DNA of 64,000 nt from assembly GCF_012726235.1 (NCBI RefSeq), contig NZ_JAASAH010000005.1, forward strand, positions 124,001 through 188,000, written 5' to 3'. Below the pieces are notes generated by a model. That model searched no databases and was not told the origin of the DNA. It saw only the letters and a list, made by a program, of their open reading frames with translations. The first letter of the stretch is position 1, and every line of letters starts with the position of its first letter. Origin of the DNA: Streptomyces sp. HNM0574 (lineage in GTDB: Bacteria > Actinomycetota > Actinomycetes > Streptomycetales > Streptomycetaceae). Below are positions 51,808 through 60,663 of the stretch, one piece after another. The position numbers and the translations under genes were made by a program.

Positions 51808-52923
51808 TCAGCGCAGGACCGTTTCGAGGAAGTCGCTGCCGAGGCGGGCGACCGAGGTCAGGTCCAGGCGGTGCTGGACGTACCGGCCGCGCCGGCGCGT
51901 GGTGACCAGGCCCGCCTCCTTCATCACCTTCAGGTGCCGCGAGACCTCCGGCGCCGTCAGCCCGAAGGTGTTCGCCAGCTCGCCCGTGGTGTACGGCGCA
52001 CGGGCCAGGCTCAGGCACAGCCGCATCCGCTGCGGGTGCGAGAGCGCCTCCATCCGCCGCCGCATCAGGTCGAGTTCGACGGGCTGCGGCAGCTCGGCGC
52101 CCACCACCGGGTAGGTGACGACGGGACGCCAGCCCGGCGCGTACAGGGCCAGCAGGTGCGGCCAGCCCAGCGCCGTCGGCAGGAACGTCAGGCCGGGGCC
52201 GCCGGGCAGCGCCGGGTCCACGGCCGTCGTCCGGCCCTGCGTCAGCTTGTCCACCACGACCCGGCGGCGCGGATCGTCCGGCAGCGGCTCCTCCACCGAC
52301 AGCGCGGCCGAGGCCGAGGACAGCGCCTCGGCCAGGCCCTTGTGCTGGAGCAGCTCCGTCTTGTGCCGCGCGTCGGCGGCCAGTTGGACCCGGGTGCGCT
52401 GCCACAGGTCACGGAAGAACGCCTGCTCGCAGTCCTCCAGCAGCCGCCGGATCCACTTCCGTACGGTGCCGGGCTCGTCCATCAGCCGCACCGCGAACTG
52501 CGCCTGGCGCGGGCCGCGCGCCGTGGCCCGCTCGATGGCCAGCCGCCGCTGCGTCCCGTCGACCAGCGGTGAGGGGCTGCCCTGCGAGTACGAGCCGCCG
52601 CAGGAGATCTCCAGCGCGGAGGCGACGAACCGCTCGTCGTCCAGCTCGTCCAGCCGGTCCAGCTCCTCCTCCAGGGTGGCGCCCGGCTGCGGCGGCAGCA
52701 GGATGTCGGCGCGGGTGGAGCGCCACAGGAACTCGGCCTGGTGCAGCCGGTCCGCGAGCGCGGGGTCGAGCCCGGAGGCCGTCGCCGTCGCCCAGCCGTG
52801 CAGGCCGGGGTGGTGGCCCGGCTCGGCCAGTACGTGCAGGGCCGCGCCGAGTTCGGCGAGCGGGGACGGGGCGAAGACCACGCGTTCGTCGGGCAGTCCC
52901 GTGATGTCGATGCTGACGGCCAT
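51808..52923 (-). CDS. DUF5937/ArsR-type winged-helix transcriptional regulator
   Basis: A 371-residue regulator. The N-terminal ~270 residues form the DUF5937 domain (FAPSPLAELGAALHVLAEPGHHPGLHGWA). The C-terminal ArsR-like winged helix is clear: MRLCLSLARAPYTTGELANTFGLTAPEVSRHLKVMKEAGLVTTRRRGRYVQHRLD. The ATG at 52923 begins MAVSIDITGLPDE. Two inverted repeats upstream (52945-53023) are likely operators. The usual divergent partner would be a transporter; here there is only a 57-codon ORF. Confidence 0.9.
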   Translation of the reverse strand: MAVSIDITGLPDERVVFAPSPLAELGAALHVLAEPGHHPGLHGWATATASGLDPALADRLHQAEFLWRSTRADILLPPQPGATLEEELDRLDELDDERFVASALEISCGGSYSQGSPSPLVDGTQRRLAIERATARGPRQAQFAVRLMDEPGTVRKWIRRLLEDCEQAFFRDLWQRTRVQLAADARHKTELLQHKGLAEALSSASAALSVEEPLPDDPRRRVVVDKLTQGRTTAVDPALPGGPGLTFLPTALGWPHLLALYAPGWRPVVTYPVVGAELPQPVELDLMRRRMEALSHPQRMRLCLSLARAPYTTGELANTFGLTAPEVSRHLKVMKEAGLVTTRRRGRYVQHRLDLTSVARLGSDFLETVLR

Positions 52924-52944
52924 CGGTTCCCTCGTCCTCCCTCG

Positions 52945-53023
52945 TGACGGTGTTCCGTCATTGTGTGCCGCGTACGGGCGGGTGCCGCACGTCGATTGAC
53001 GGGGCTCGTCAATCGACGTGCGG
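52945..53023. promoter_or_regulatory. Two inverted repeats in the divergent promoter of the DUF5937 regulator
   Basis: TGACGG-TGTT-CCGTCA lies at 52945-52960. A perfect 16-bp inverted repeat CCGCACGTCGATTGAC (52985-53000) with complement at 53008-53023 surrounds a 7-nt loop. Each arm of the large repeat ends in TTGAC, a -35-like element facing outwards on each strand. Likely autoregulatory sites (inference). Confidence 0.6.
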
Positions 53024-53053
53024 GGCGGTGCGGGGCCGCGCAGGCTCGGAGCC

Positions 53054-53227
53054 ATGAGCCTCATGGACCAGCACACAGTCGATGTCCACCGCTCCGCCCA
53101 GCGCGGGGAGCCGGGGCCGCCGCCGCCCGGCGCGTACGAGGCGGCCTTCCTCCGCCGCGCCTGGCACGCGTTCCGCGCGCGGCGCGGGGGGAGGGGGCGC
53201 CGGGGGTTTTACGGGCGGGCGGCGTAG
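53054..53227 (+). CDS. Small basic protein, 57 aa, unknown
   Basis: ATG 53054 opens a 57-codon frame. A hydrophilic, proline-containing N-terminus (residues 1-27) precedes an Arg-rich C-terminus (AFLRRAWHAFRARRGGRGRRGFYGRAA). It is divergent from the DUF5937 regulator across the large inverted repeat. No family is recognised and no strong ribosome site is visible. It may be the remnant 5' end of a transporter gene that has been lost, or a genuine basic peptide. Confidence 0.4.
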   Translation: MSLMDQHTVDVHRSAQRGEPGPPPPGAYEAAFLRRAWHAFRARRGGRGRRGFYGRAA

Positions 53228-53565
53228 GGGCCGCTCCCGGCGCGGGGTGGCTGATGCCGTCCCGGGGCCGGGGGTTCGCGCAGTTCCCCGCGCCCCTTCT
53301 TCGCGGGCCCGCCCCGCTTGGGAGAACTGCGCCGTAGGCGTAGGGCTGGCAAGCGCAGCGCCCTAGCCCCGGCGCGGGGTGCGTTCTGCCGTCGCCGGAC
53401 CACCCCGTACGTCGTGCCCGTTCGCGCAGTTCCCCGCGCCCCTTGCGGGCGCCGTCCCCGCGCCCCTTGCGGGCCCCTTCGGTGCCCCCGAGGCGCGGGC
53501 TACAGTGGCGGGCGGACGTCCGGTACCCCGTGTGGACCGGAACGGAAGACGGAAGGTCGCTGTCC
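53228..53565. repeat. Repeat cluster (locus h) upstream of the cofactor operon
   Basis: A 338-bp region with GCGCAGTTCCCCGCGCCCC at 53278-53296 and 53424-53442, degenerate half copies near 53455-53475, and the palindromic CGCTTGGGAG...CAAGCGC element at 53315-53356. Unlike most loci it lies between genes in the same direction. The operon promoter should lie in 53480-53560. Confidence 0.75.
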
Positions 53566-54513
53566 GTGAACGCACAACCCCCCGAGAATCCCGGGCCCCG
53601 CGCGGGCGAGCGGGCCGAGGACCGCCCCGCCCGCCTCACCGTCGGCATCGTCGGCGCGGGCCGCGTCGGCTGCGCCCTCGGCGCCGCGCTGCGGACGGCC
53701 GGGCACCGCCCCGTCGCCGCCTCCGGCGTCTCCGAGGCGTCCCGCCGCCGCGCGGCCGAGCTGCTTCCCGGCGTACCGCTGGTGGAACCGGCGGAGGTGC
53801 TGGCCCGCGCCGATCTGGTCCTGCTGACGGTGCCGGACGACGCGCTGCCCGACCTGGTGGCCGGGCTCGCGCGGACCGGCGCGATCCGCCCGGGCCAGCT
53901 CCTCGCGCACACCTCGGGCCGGTTCGGCGCCGGGGTGCTGGAGCCGGCGCTGCGCGCGGGCGCGCTGCCGCTGGCGCTGCACCCGGTGATGACGTTCACG
54001 GGTACGGCGGTGGACGTGGCCAGGCTCGCGGGCTGCTCGTTCGGCGTCACGGCGCCCGAGGAGCTGCGGCTGGCCGCGCAGGCGCTGGTGATCGAGATGG
54101 GCGGCGAGCCCGAGTGGATCGCGGAGGAGTCCCGTCCGCTGTACCACGCGGCGCTGGCGATGGGCGCGAACCACCTGGTCACGCTCGTCAGCCAGGCGAT
54201 GGAGCTGCTGCGCACCACCGGCGTCGAGGCGCCGGACCGGATGCTGGGCCCGCTGCTCGGCGCCGCGCTCGACAACGCGCTCCGCTCCGGCGACGCCGCC
54301 CTCACCGGCCCGGTGGCGCGCGGCGATGCGGGCACCGTCTCGGCGCACGTCGCCGAACTCGGCCGCCACGCACCGCAGATGGTCTCCGGCTACCTGGCCA
54401 TGGCCCGCGCCACCGCCGACCGGGCCCTGGACCACGGCCTGCTGAAGCCGGAGTCGGCCGAGGAACTCCTCGACGTCCTCTCCGAGCCCGGCGACGAGGA
54501 GGACGGGCGATGA
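53566..54513 (+). CDS. Rossmann-like DUF2520 oxidoreductase, possible ketopantoate reductase
   Basis: A 315-residue protein with an N-terminal NAD(P)-binding motif [18 protein letters not shown] (about residues 25-42) and a C-terminal helical DUF2520 domain ([26 protein letters not shown]). The fold resembles 6-phosphogluconate and ketopantoate reductases. It overlaps panC by 4 nt (ATGA), so it is the first gene of the operon and could supply pantoate to PanC (inference). No panE or ilvC-type gene is nearby. GTG 53566 is the likely start. Confidence 0.88.
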   Translation: MNAQPPENPGPRAGERAEDRPARLTVGIVGAGRVGCALGAALRTAGHRPVAASGVSEASRRRAAELLPGVPLVEPAEVLARADLVLLTVPDDALPDLVAGLARTGAIRPGQLLAHTSGRFGAGVLEPALRAGALPLALHPVMTFTGTAVDVARLAGCSFGVTAPEELRLAAQALVIEMGGEPEWIAEESRPLYHAALAMGANHLVTLVSQAMELLRTTGVEAPDRMLGPLLGAALDNALRSGDAALTGPVARGDAGTVSAHVAELGRHAPQMVSGYLAMARATADRALDHGLLKPESAEELLDVLSEPGDEEDGR

Positions 54514-55427
54514 CCCCCGCCGAGGCCCCCGTCCGCGTCGTCCGCACGGCCGCCGACCTGCCCGGAGCGCGGGCGGAGCGGGCGGTCGTGATGACGATGG
54601 GCGCGCTGCACGAGGGCCACGCCGCGCTGATCCGCGCGGCCCGCGCGCACGCGGGCCCGGACGGCCAGGTGGTCGTCACGGTGTTCGTGAACCCGCTCCA
54701 GTTCGGCCCCTCCGAGGACCTCGACCGCTACCCGCGCACCCTCGAAGCGGATCTGCGGGTCGCCGCCGAGGCGGGCGCCGACGTCGTCCTCGCGCCCTCC
54801 GTCGAGGAGGTGTACCCGGGCGGCGAGCCGCGGGTACGGGTCGCCGCAGGACCGGTCGGCGAGCGGCTCGAAGGCGCCTCCCGCCCCGGGCACTTCGACG
54901 GGATGCTCACCGTCGTCGCCAAGCTGCTCCACCTCACCGCGCCGGACGTCGCCTTCTACGGGCAGAAGGACGCGCAGCAACTCGCCCTGATCCAGGGCAT
55001 GGTGCGGGATCTGAACTTCCCCGTCCGCATCGTCGGCGTCCCCACCGTCCGCGAGTCCGACGGCCTGGCGCTCTCCAGCCGGAACCGGTACCTTTCCGAC
55101 GCCGAGCGCCGCTCCGCGCTCGCCCTGCACCGCGCCCTGAGCGCCGCCGAAGCCGCCACGGAAGCGGGCCCGGACGCCGTCCTGCGCGCGGCCCGCGAGG
55201 TCCTCGACGCGGCGGCCCGCGCCGAGCCGCCGGTCCGCACGGACTACGTCGCGCTGGTCGACCCGGACGGCTTCGCCGACGTCCCCGGCACGTACGAGGG
55301 CGAGGCCGTGCTCGCGCTCGCGGCACGCGTCGGCGCCACCCGCCTGATCGACAACGCCCGGCTGCGCCTCGCCCCGTCCGGCGGCACCCGGCGCGGCCCG
55401 TCCCCCGATCCCGGAGCGTCCGCATGA
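54510..55427 (+). CDS. panC: Pantoate-beta-alanine ligase
   Basis: A 305-residue pantothenate synthetase joining pantoate and beta-alanine with ATP. The HIGH-like motif is [16 protein letters not shown], followed by [32 protein letters not shown] and the KMSKS-like [10 protein letters not shown]. Its ends overlap the DUF2520 and nadB genes by 4 nt each. It provides pantothenate for CoA, matching coaX at the operon end. Confidence 0.96.
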   Translation: MTPAEAPVRVVRTAADLPGARAERAVVMTMGALHEGHAALIRAARAHAGPDGQVVVTVFVNPLQFGPSEDLDRYPRTLEADLRVAAEAGADVVLAPSVEEVYPGGEPRVRVAAGPVGERLEGASRPGHFDGMLTVVAKLLHLTAPDVAFYGQKDAQQLALIQGMVRDLNFPVRIVGVPTVRESDGLALSSRNRYLSDAERRSALALHRALSAAEAATEAGPDAVLRAAREVLDAAARAEPPVRTDYVALVDPDGFADVPGTYEGEAVLALAARVGATRLIDNARLRLAPSGGTRRGPSPDPGASA

Positions 55428-57235
55428 CAGGTGCCACCCCCACCCCAGGACCGGTCTCGGCCCCCAGCGGCGGGCTGCGCGCGCCCGAGCCGGGCTGGAC
55501 GATCGAGGCGGACGTCGTGGTCGTCGGCTCCGGCGTGGCCGGGCTGACCGCCGCGCTGCGCTGCGCCGCCGCGGGCCGCCGCACGGTCGTGGTCACCAAG
55601 GCGCGGCTGGACGACGGTTCGACGCGCTGGGCGCAGGGCGGCATCGCCGCCGCGCTCGGCGAGGGCGACAGCCCCGAGCAGCACCTTGAGGACACCCTCG
55701 TCGCGGGCGCCGGCCTCTGCGACGAGCAGGCCGTCCGCACCCTGGTCACCGAGGGCCCCGACGCGGTACGCAGGCTCGTCGCCACCGGGGCGCGCTTCGA
55801 CGCGGACGACGGCACCGGCGGCATCGCGCTCACCCGCGAGGGCGGCCACCACCGCCGCCGCATCGCGCACGCGGGCGGGGACGCGACGGGCGCCGAGATA
55901 TCCCGCGCCCTCGTCGACGCCGTCCGCGGCCGGGAGCCGGAGATCCGCACCGTCGAGAACGCCCTGGTCCTCGACCTGCTCACCACCGCCGACGGCGCGG
56001 CCGCCGGCGTCACCCTGCACGTCATGGGCGAGGGGCAGCACGACGGCGTCGGCGCCGTCCTCGCCCCGTCCGTCGTCCTCGCCACCGGCGGCATGGGCCA
56101 GGTCTTCGCCGCGACGACCAACCCGGCCGTCTCCACCGGCGACGGGGTCGCGCTGGCGCTGCGCGCCGGAGCCGAGGTCAGCGACCTGGAGTTCGTGCAG
56201 TTCCACCCGACGGTGCTCTATCTCGGGCCCGACGCCGAGGGCCAGCAGCCGCTGATCTCGGAGGCGGTGCGCGGCGAGGGCGCCCACCTCGTCGACGCCG
56301 ACGGCCACCGCTTCATGACCGGCCGCCACGAACTCGCCGAGCTCGCCCCGCGGGACATCGTCGCCAAGGGCATCGTGCGGCACGCGGCCGAGCGCGGGGC
56401 CGAGCCCGGCACCGAGCACATGTTCCTCGACGCCCGGCACTTCGGCGCCGCGATGTGGGAGCGCCGCTTCCCCACGATCCTCGCCGCCTGCCGCGAGCAC
56501 GGCATCGACCCGGTGACGGACCTGATCCCCGTCGCCCCCGCCGCGCACTACGCGAGCGGCGGCGTCCGCACCGACCTGCACGGCCGGACGACGGTGCCGG
56601 GCCTGTACGCCTGCGGCGAGACCGCCTGCACCGGCGTGCACGGCGCCAACCGCCTCGCCTCCAACAGCCTGTTGGAGGGCCTGGTCTTCGCCGAACGCAT
56701 CGCGGACGCGATCACCGCGGACGCCCGCCCCGGCACCGCGGCCTCCCACGTGGCGTCCCCCGCCGCCCCGTCCCCGCTGCTGCCCGCCGAGGCGCGGGCC
56801 GCCGTGCAGGCGGTGATGACCAGCGGCGCCGGGGTGCTGCGCAGCGAGGCCAGCCTGGCCGGGGCCGCCGGGCAACTGGCGGCGCTGCCCGCGCGGTACG
56901 CGCACAAGCCCGCCGAGCCCGGCGTCGAGACCTGGGAGGCGAGCAACCTGCACCTGGTCGCGCGGGTCCTGGTCGCCGCCGCGTCCCGCCGCGCCGAGAC
57001 CCGCGGCTGCCACTGGCGCGAGGACCACCCCGAGCGGGACGACACGGACTGGCGCCGCCACCTCGTCGTCACCCTCCCCGGACCCGGCCGTACGCTCGAC
57101 ACCGCCGGAACCCCGGGCGCCCCCGGCACCCCGGGAACACCCCTCACCCTCGACGTCCGTACGACCGACACGACCGCGTTCCCGCCGGTGGCCCCGCCGC
57201 CGGGGAGGCGGGCCGCAGCCAAGGAGACACCGTGA
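55424..57235 (+). CDS. nadB: L-aspartate oxidase
   Basis: A 603-residue FAD enzyme of the succinate dehydrogenase/fumarate reductase flavoprotein family, oxidising aspartate to iminoaspartate, the first step of de novo NAD synthesis. [15 protein letters not shown] binds FAD, followed by [23 protein letters not shown] and [28 protein letters not shown]. The C-terminal ~60 residues are a low-complexity Thr/Pro/Gly tail. ATGA overlap with panC and GTGA with nadC. No nadA (quinolinate synthase) is in this operon, unlike many nadABC clusters. Confidence 0.96.
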   Translation: MTGATPTPGPVSAPSGGLRAPEPGWTIEADVVVVGSGVAGLTAALRCAAAGRRTVVVTKARLDDGSTRWAQGGIAAALGEGDSPEQHLEDTLVAGAGLCDEQAVRTLVTEGPDAVRRLVATGARFDADDGTGGIALTREGGHHRRRIAHAGGDATGAEISRALVDAVRGREPEIRTVENALVLDLLTTADGAAAGVTLHVMGEGQHDGVGAVLAPSVVLATGGMGQVFAATTNPAVSTGDGVALALRAGAEVSDLEFVQFHPTVLYLGPDAEGQQPLISEAVRGEGAHLVDADGHRFMTGRHELAELAPRDIVAKGIVRHAAERGAEPGTEHMFLDARHFGAAMWERRFPTILAACREHGIDPVTDLIPVAPAAHYASGGVRTDLHGRTTVPGLYACGETACTGVHGANRLASNSLLEGLVFAERIADAITADARPGTAASHVASPAAPSPLLPAEARAAVQAVMTSGAGVLRSEASLAGAAGQLAALPARYAHKPAEPGVETWEASNLHLVARVLVAAASRRAETRGCHWREDHPERDDTDWRRHLVVTLPGPGRTLDTAGTPGAPGTPGTPLTLDVRTTDTTAFPPVAPPPGRRAAAKETP

Positions 57236-58302
57236 GCAGCCCCAGCCCCGAGAGCCCGGAGGAGCAGCGGCCGCAGCCCGTCGAGGTGCCGCTGGTGCAC
57301 ATCGGCGGCGCGGCGGACGCCCCGCCGGAGCAGGCAGCGCCGGACGCGTCCGGCTGCGGCGACGGCTGCGGCTGCGCCGGTGACGGCGAGGACTTCGACC
57401 CGCTGGACTGTGGCCTCGACCCGGCCCTCGCCCAGCTCCTCGCCGAGGCGGGCCTCGACCCCGTCCAGGTCGAGGACATCGCGCACCTGGCCATCGAGGA
57501 GGACCTGGACGGCGGCGTCGACGTCACCACCGTCGCCACCATCCCCGAACGGGCCGTCTGCACCGGCGACTTCACGGCCCGCGAGGCCGGCACCGTCGCG
57601 GGGCTGCGGATCGCCGAGGCCGTGCTCTCGGTCGTGTGCACCGACGAGTTCGAGGTCGAGCGGCACGCGGAGGACGGCGACCGGGTGGAGGCCGGACAGC
57701 GGCTGCTCACGGTCCGGGCCCGCACCCGCGACCTGCTCACCGGCGAGCGCAGCGCGCTCAACCTGCTCGGCCGGCTCTCCGGCATCGCCACCGCCACCCG
57801 CCGCTGGGCCGACGCGCTGGCCGGCACCGGCGCCGCCGTCCGCGACACCCGCAAGACCACGCCGGGCCTGCGGGCGCTGGAGAAGTACGCGGTGCGCTGC
57901 GGCGGCGGCGTCAACCACCGCTTCTCGCTCTCCGACGCCGCGCTGATCAAGGACAACCACGTGGTCGCGGCCGGCGGCGTCGCCGAGGCGTTCGCGCGCG
58001 TCCGCACCGAGTTCCCCGGCCTGCCCATCGAGGTGGAGGTCGACCGGCTGGACCAGATCGAGCCCGTCCTCACCGAGGGCGCCGACCTGCTGCTGCTCGA
58101 CAACTTCGGCCCCGGCGAGACGGCCGAGGCCGTCACCCTCGTCGACGGCCGGGCCCTGCTGGAGTCCTCCGGCCGCCTCACCCTGGACAACGCCGCCGAC
58201 TACGCGGCCGCCGGCGTCGACTACCTCGCCGTCGGCGCGCTCACCCACTCCTCCCCGGTCCTGGACATCGGCCTGGACCTCCGTGACGGAGAGGGTGCCT
58301 GA
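57232..58302 (+). CDS. nadC: Carboxylating nicotinate-nucleotide pyrophosphorylase, Cys-rich N-terminus
   Basis: A 356-residue quinolinate phosphoribosyltransferase. The core (from about residue 62) has EDLDGGVDVTTVATIP, RDTRKTTPGLRALEKYAV, GGGVNHRFSLSDAALIKDNHV and the C-terminal YAAAGVDYLAVGALTHS. About 60 extra N-terminal residues contain C42, C46, C48 and C60 (CGDGCGC then DPLDCG), not found in most NadC proteins; a bound metal is possible. GTG 57232 overlaps the nadB stop and has AAGGAG five bases upstream. Confidence 0.95.
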   Translation: MSSPSPESPEEQRPQPVEVPLVHIGGAADAPPEQAAPDASGCGDGCGCAGDGEDFDPLDCGLDPALAQLLAEAGLDPVQVEDIAHLAIEEDLDGGVDVTTVATIPERAVCTGDFTAREAGTVAGLRIAEAVLSVVCTDEFEVERHAEDGDRVEAGQRLLTVRARTRDLLTGERSALNLLGRLSGIATATRRWADALAGTGAAVRDTRKTTPGLRALEKYAVRCGGGVNHRFSLSDAALIKDNHVVAAGGVAEAFARVRTEFPGLPIEVEVDRLDQIEPVLTEGADLLLLDNFGPGETAEAVTLVDGRALLESSGRLTLDNAADYAAAGVDYLAVGALTHSSPVLDIGLDLRDGEGA

Positions 58303-59099
58303 TGCTGCTCACCATCGACGTCGGCAACACCCATACCGTTCTCGGCCTGTTCGACGGCGAGGAGATCGTCGAGCACTGGCGGATCTCCACCGACGCCCGC
58401 CGCACCGCCGACGAACTCGCCGTCCTGCTCCAGGGCCTGATGGGCATGCACCCGCTGCTCGGCGAGGAGCTCGGCGACAACATCGAGGGCATCGCGATCT
58501 GTTCGACCGTGCCCTCCGTCCTGCACGAACTGCGCGAGGTCACCCGCCGCTACTACGGCGACATCCCCGCCGTCCTCGTCGAGCCCGGCGTGAAGACGGG
58601 CGTGCCGATCCTGATGGACAACCCCAAGGAGGTCGGCGCCGACCGCATCATCAACGCGCTGGCCGCCGTCGAGTTGTACGGCGGCCCCTGCGTCGTCGTC
58701 GACTTCGGCACGGCGACGACCTTCGACGCGGTCTCGGCGCGCGGCGAGTACGTCGGCGGCGTCATCTCGCCCGGCATCGAGATCTCGGTCGACGCGCTGG
58801 GCGTCAAGGGCGCGCAGCTGCGGAAGATCGAACTGGCCCGCCCGCGCAGCGTGATCGGCAAGAACACCGTCGAGGCCATGCAGTCCGGCATCCTCTACGG
58901 CTTCGCCGGCCAGGTCGACGGCGTCGTGCGGCGCATGGCGGCCGAACTCGCCGACGACCCCGAGGACGTCACCGTCCTCGCGACCGGCGGCCTGGCCCCG
59001 ATGGTGCTGGGCGAGGCGGCCGTCATCGACGCGCACGAGCCCTGGCTCACCCTCATCGGCCTCCGCCTCGTCTACGAGCGCAACATCAACCGCGGCTAG
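58302..59099 (+). CDS. coaX: Type III pantothenate kinase
   Basis: A 265-residue CoaX of the ASKHA fold phosphorylating pantothenate, the first step to CoA. MLLTIDVGNTHTVLGLFDG is the phosphate-1 motif, DFGTATTFDAV the phosphate-2 motif and ATGGLAPM the adenosine motif. The start shares one base with the nadC stop (TGATG). Last gene of the operon, ended by the hairpin at 59118-59152. Confidence 0.96.
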   Translation: MLLTIDVGNTHTVLGLFDGEEIVEHWRISTDARRTADELAVLLQGLMGMHPLLGEELGDNIEGIAICSTVPSVLHELREVTRRYYGDIPAVLVEPGVKTGVPILMDNPKEVGADRIINALAAVELYGGPCVVVDFGTATTFDAVSARGEYVGGVISPGIEISVDALGVKGAQLRKIELARPRSVIGKNTVEAMQSGILYGFAGQVDGVVRRMAAELADDPEDVTVLATGGLAPMVLGEAAVIDAHEPWLTLIGLRLVYERNINRG

Positions 59100-59117
59100 C
59101 GGCAGCTGCCGGAAAAA

Positions 59118-59152
59118 CCGCCGCACGGACCCGAGTTCGGGCCGTGCGGCGG
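59118..59152 (+). terminator. Terminator of the panC-nadBC-coaX operon
   Basis: CCGCCGCACGG (59118-59128) pairs with CCGTGCGGCGG (59142-59152), an 11-bp stem, with a smaller inner CCGA/CGG pairing. Located 19 bp past the coaX stop. Confidence 0.85.
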
Positions 59153-59220
59153 CCCCCGCGCCACGCCCGCGAAACGGGCGATACGGATGAATCCGCGCGA
59201 TGCGCCCGTATCGTCGCAGC

Positions 59221-59886
59221 ATGCCCACGCCCTACGGTTCCCGAGGCGGCATGGCGTTCAGCGCGGACGAGCTGCGTGTGCTCCGAGGCGCTCTCACCGT
59301 CGCCCTCCAGTCCCAGCCGGTCACCAGGGAGTACGCCGAACTCGCCCGCGCCGTCGACGAGACGGCGCGCGAGAGCGGCAGGCTCCGCTCCTTCCTCCTC
59401 GCGGATCTCGCCCGCTACCGCGCGGCGCTGCCGGGCTCCGCCACGGGCTACCTGGAGCACCTCCAGGACGCGCTGAACGCCGGATACCTGCCCCGCCCGG
59501 ACGACTTGGCGGCGCTCCGCACCCTCAGCGAGACCGCGTCGAGCGAACCCGAGACCCGGCGCCGCACCTCCCTGCTCCGCCGCTGCGAACGCCTCGCCGG
59601 CCGCGCCGTACGCGCCCGCCTGCTCACCCTCCCCGCGGCCCGCGACGGCGAGCCCCACGCCACGGCGGAGGACGCCCCGGAGCCCTCGGAAACCCCGGAC
59701 GAGGCGGAGACCCCGGACGGCGAACCCGCGGAGACCCCGGAGCCCGAGGCGCCCGCCGAGCCGGAGGAGCCCTCCGCGCCGGCGAAGCCGAGCACCGCCC
59801 CCGGGCGTCCGGTGCCGACCCCGGCCGAGGTCTTCCCGCCCCGCCGCCGCACGCCTCCGCCGCCCGAGGAAGCGCTCTCCGCCTGA
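59221..59886 (+). CDS. Conserved streptomycete protein with acidic/proline-rich tail, unknown
   Basis: A 221-residue protein. The N-terminal ~140 residues are helical (FSADELRVLRGALTVALQSQPVTREYAELARAVDE) and the C-terminal ~75 are a low-complexity Glu/Pro/Ala region. No catalytic motif or membrane segment is visible. ATG 59221 is used. Located between coaX and a small membrane protein in the conserved streptomycete order; function unknown. Confidence 0.7.
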   Translation: MPTPYGSRGGMAFSADELRVLRGALTVALQSQPVTREYAELARAVDETARESGRLRSFLLADLARYRAALPGSATGYLEHLQDALNAGYLPRPDDLAALRTLSETASSEPETRRRTSLLRRCERLAGRAVRARLLTLPAARDGEPHATAEDAPEPSETPDEAETPDGEPAETPEPEAPAEPEEPSAPAKPSTAPGRPVPTPAEVFPPRRRTPPPPEEALSA

Positions 59887-59994
59887 CGCCGCGCACCGCG
59901 CCCGGAGACGGCCGCGGTGCGCCGGAGGCGCCGTCGGGACGGCGGAAGGGCTGGCGTACATTGGGAGCCTGCTGACCGAGGAGGCGCACCGGAC

Positions 59995-60165
59995 ATGGAC
60001 TACATCGCCGCACTGACCCCGCCGACGATCATGGCAGTGGCGTTCACCGCGCTGATCGTGACGATCGTCAAGAGCCAGGGCGGGGCGAACAAGTCCAAGG
60101 AAGACGCCGCCGTCGACGCCGCCCTCGCCAGTGCGGAAGCCACGCAGCAGAAGCGCGACGCCTGA
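59995..60165 (+). CDS. Small single-span membrane protein, 56 aa
   Basis: A short protein (MDYIAALTPPTIMAVAFTALIVTIVKSQ...) with one transmembrane helix at residues ~8-27 and a charged Lys/Asp/Ala tail. GAGGAGG lies upstream of ATG 59995. No family is recognised beyond its conservation in this neighbourhood. Possibly a regulatory membrane peptide. Confidence 0.7.
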   Translation: MDYIAALTPPTIMAVAFTALIVTIVKSQGGANKSKEDAAVDAALASAEATQQKRDA

Positions 60166-60230
60166 GCCTGCCGCGAGCCCGGAACCTGCCCGGCCCGGAC
60201 CGTGCTGTCCTGATTCTGGACATCTCCGAC

Positions 60231-60244
60231 TATTGTTAATGGTG
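60231..60244 (+). promoter_or_regulatory. Near-leaderless promoter of the BlaI-type gene
   Basis: TATTGT (60231-60236) is a good -10 box and ends 7 nt before the GTG start at 60244, with no ribosome-binding site in front. The transcript is therefore probably leaderless. A -35 box is not convincing. Confidence 0.5.
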
Positions 60245-60654
60245 TGCCACGGCCATTGGGAGAGTTGGAAGACGTCGTGATGACGCGGGTATGGCAGTGG
60301 AACCGCCCCGTCACCGTTCGCGAAGTACTGGAAGATCTGAGGACCGACCGGTCCATCGCCTATACGACGGTGATGACGGTCATGGACAACCTCCACCAGA
60401 AGGGCTGGCTGCGCCGCGAGCAGGAAGGCCGCGCCTATCGGTATGAGCCGGTCTCCACGCGTGCCGCGTACTCGGCGGCGCTGATGAACGAGGCGTGGTC
60501 CTACAGCGACAACCCCGCGGCGACTCTCGTCGAGTTCTACGGACGGATGACTCCGGAACAGGTCGAAGCGGTCCGCGACGCGCTGCGCGTCGTGCAACTG
60601 AGCGGCGTCCATCTCGACGCCCCCGGAGAGATGCGCGGGCCCTCGGAGCGATAA
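60244..60654 (+). CDS. BlaI/MecI/CopY family transcriptional regulator
   Basis: A 136-residue winged-helix regulator (LGELEDVVMTRVWQWNRPVTVREVLEDL, then SIAYTTVMTVMDNLHQKGWLRRE). BlaI family proteins repress beta-lactamase or metal-resistance genes and are inactivated by a BlaR-type membrane protease. None is adjacent, so the inducer is unknown. Followed after 9 bp by a GNAT gene and probably co-transcribed with it. Confidence 0.92.
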   Translation: MPRPLGELEDVVMTRVWQWNRPVTVREVLEDLRTDRSIAYTTVMTVMDNLHQKGWLRREQEGRAYRYEPVSTRAAYSAALMNEAWSYSDNPAATLVEFYGRMTPEQVEAVRDALRVVQLSGVHLDAPGEMRGPSER

Positions 60655-60663
60655 CGTCGCCGC

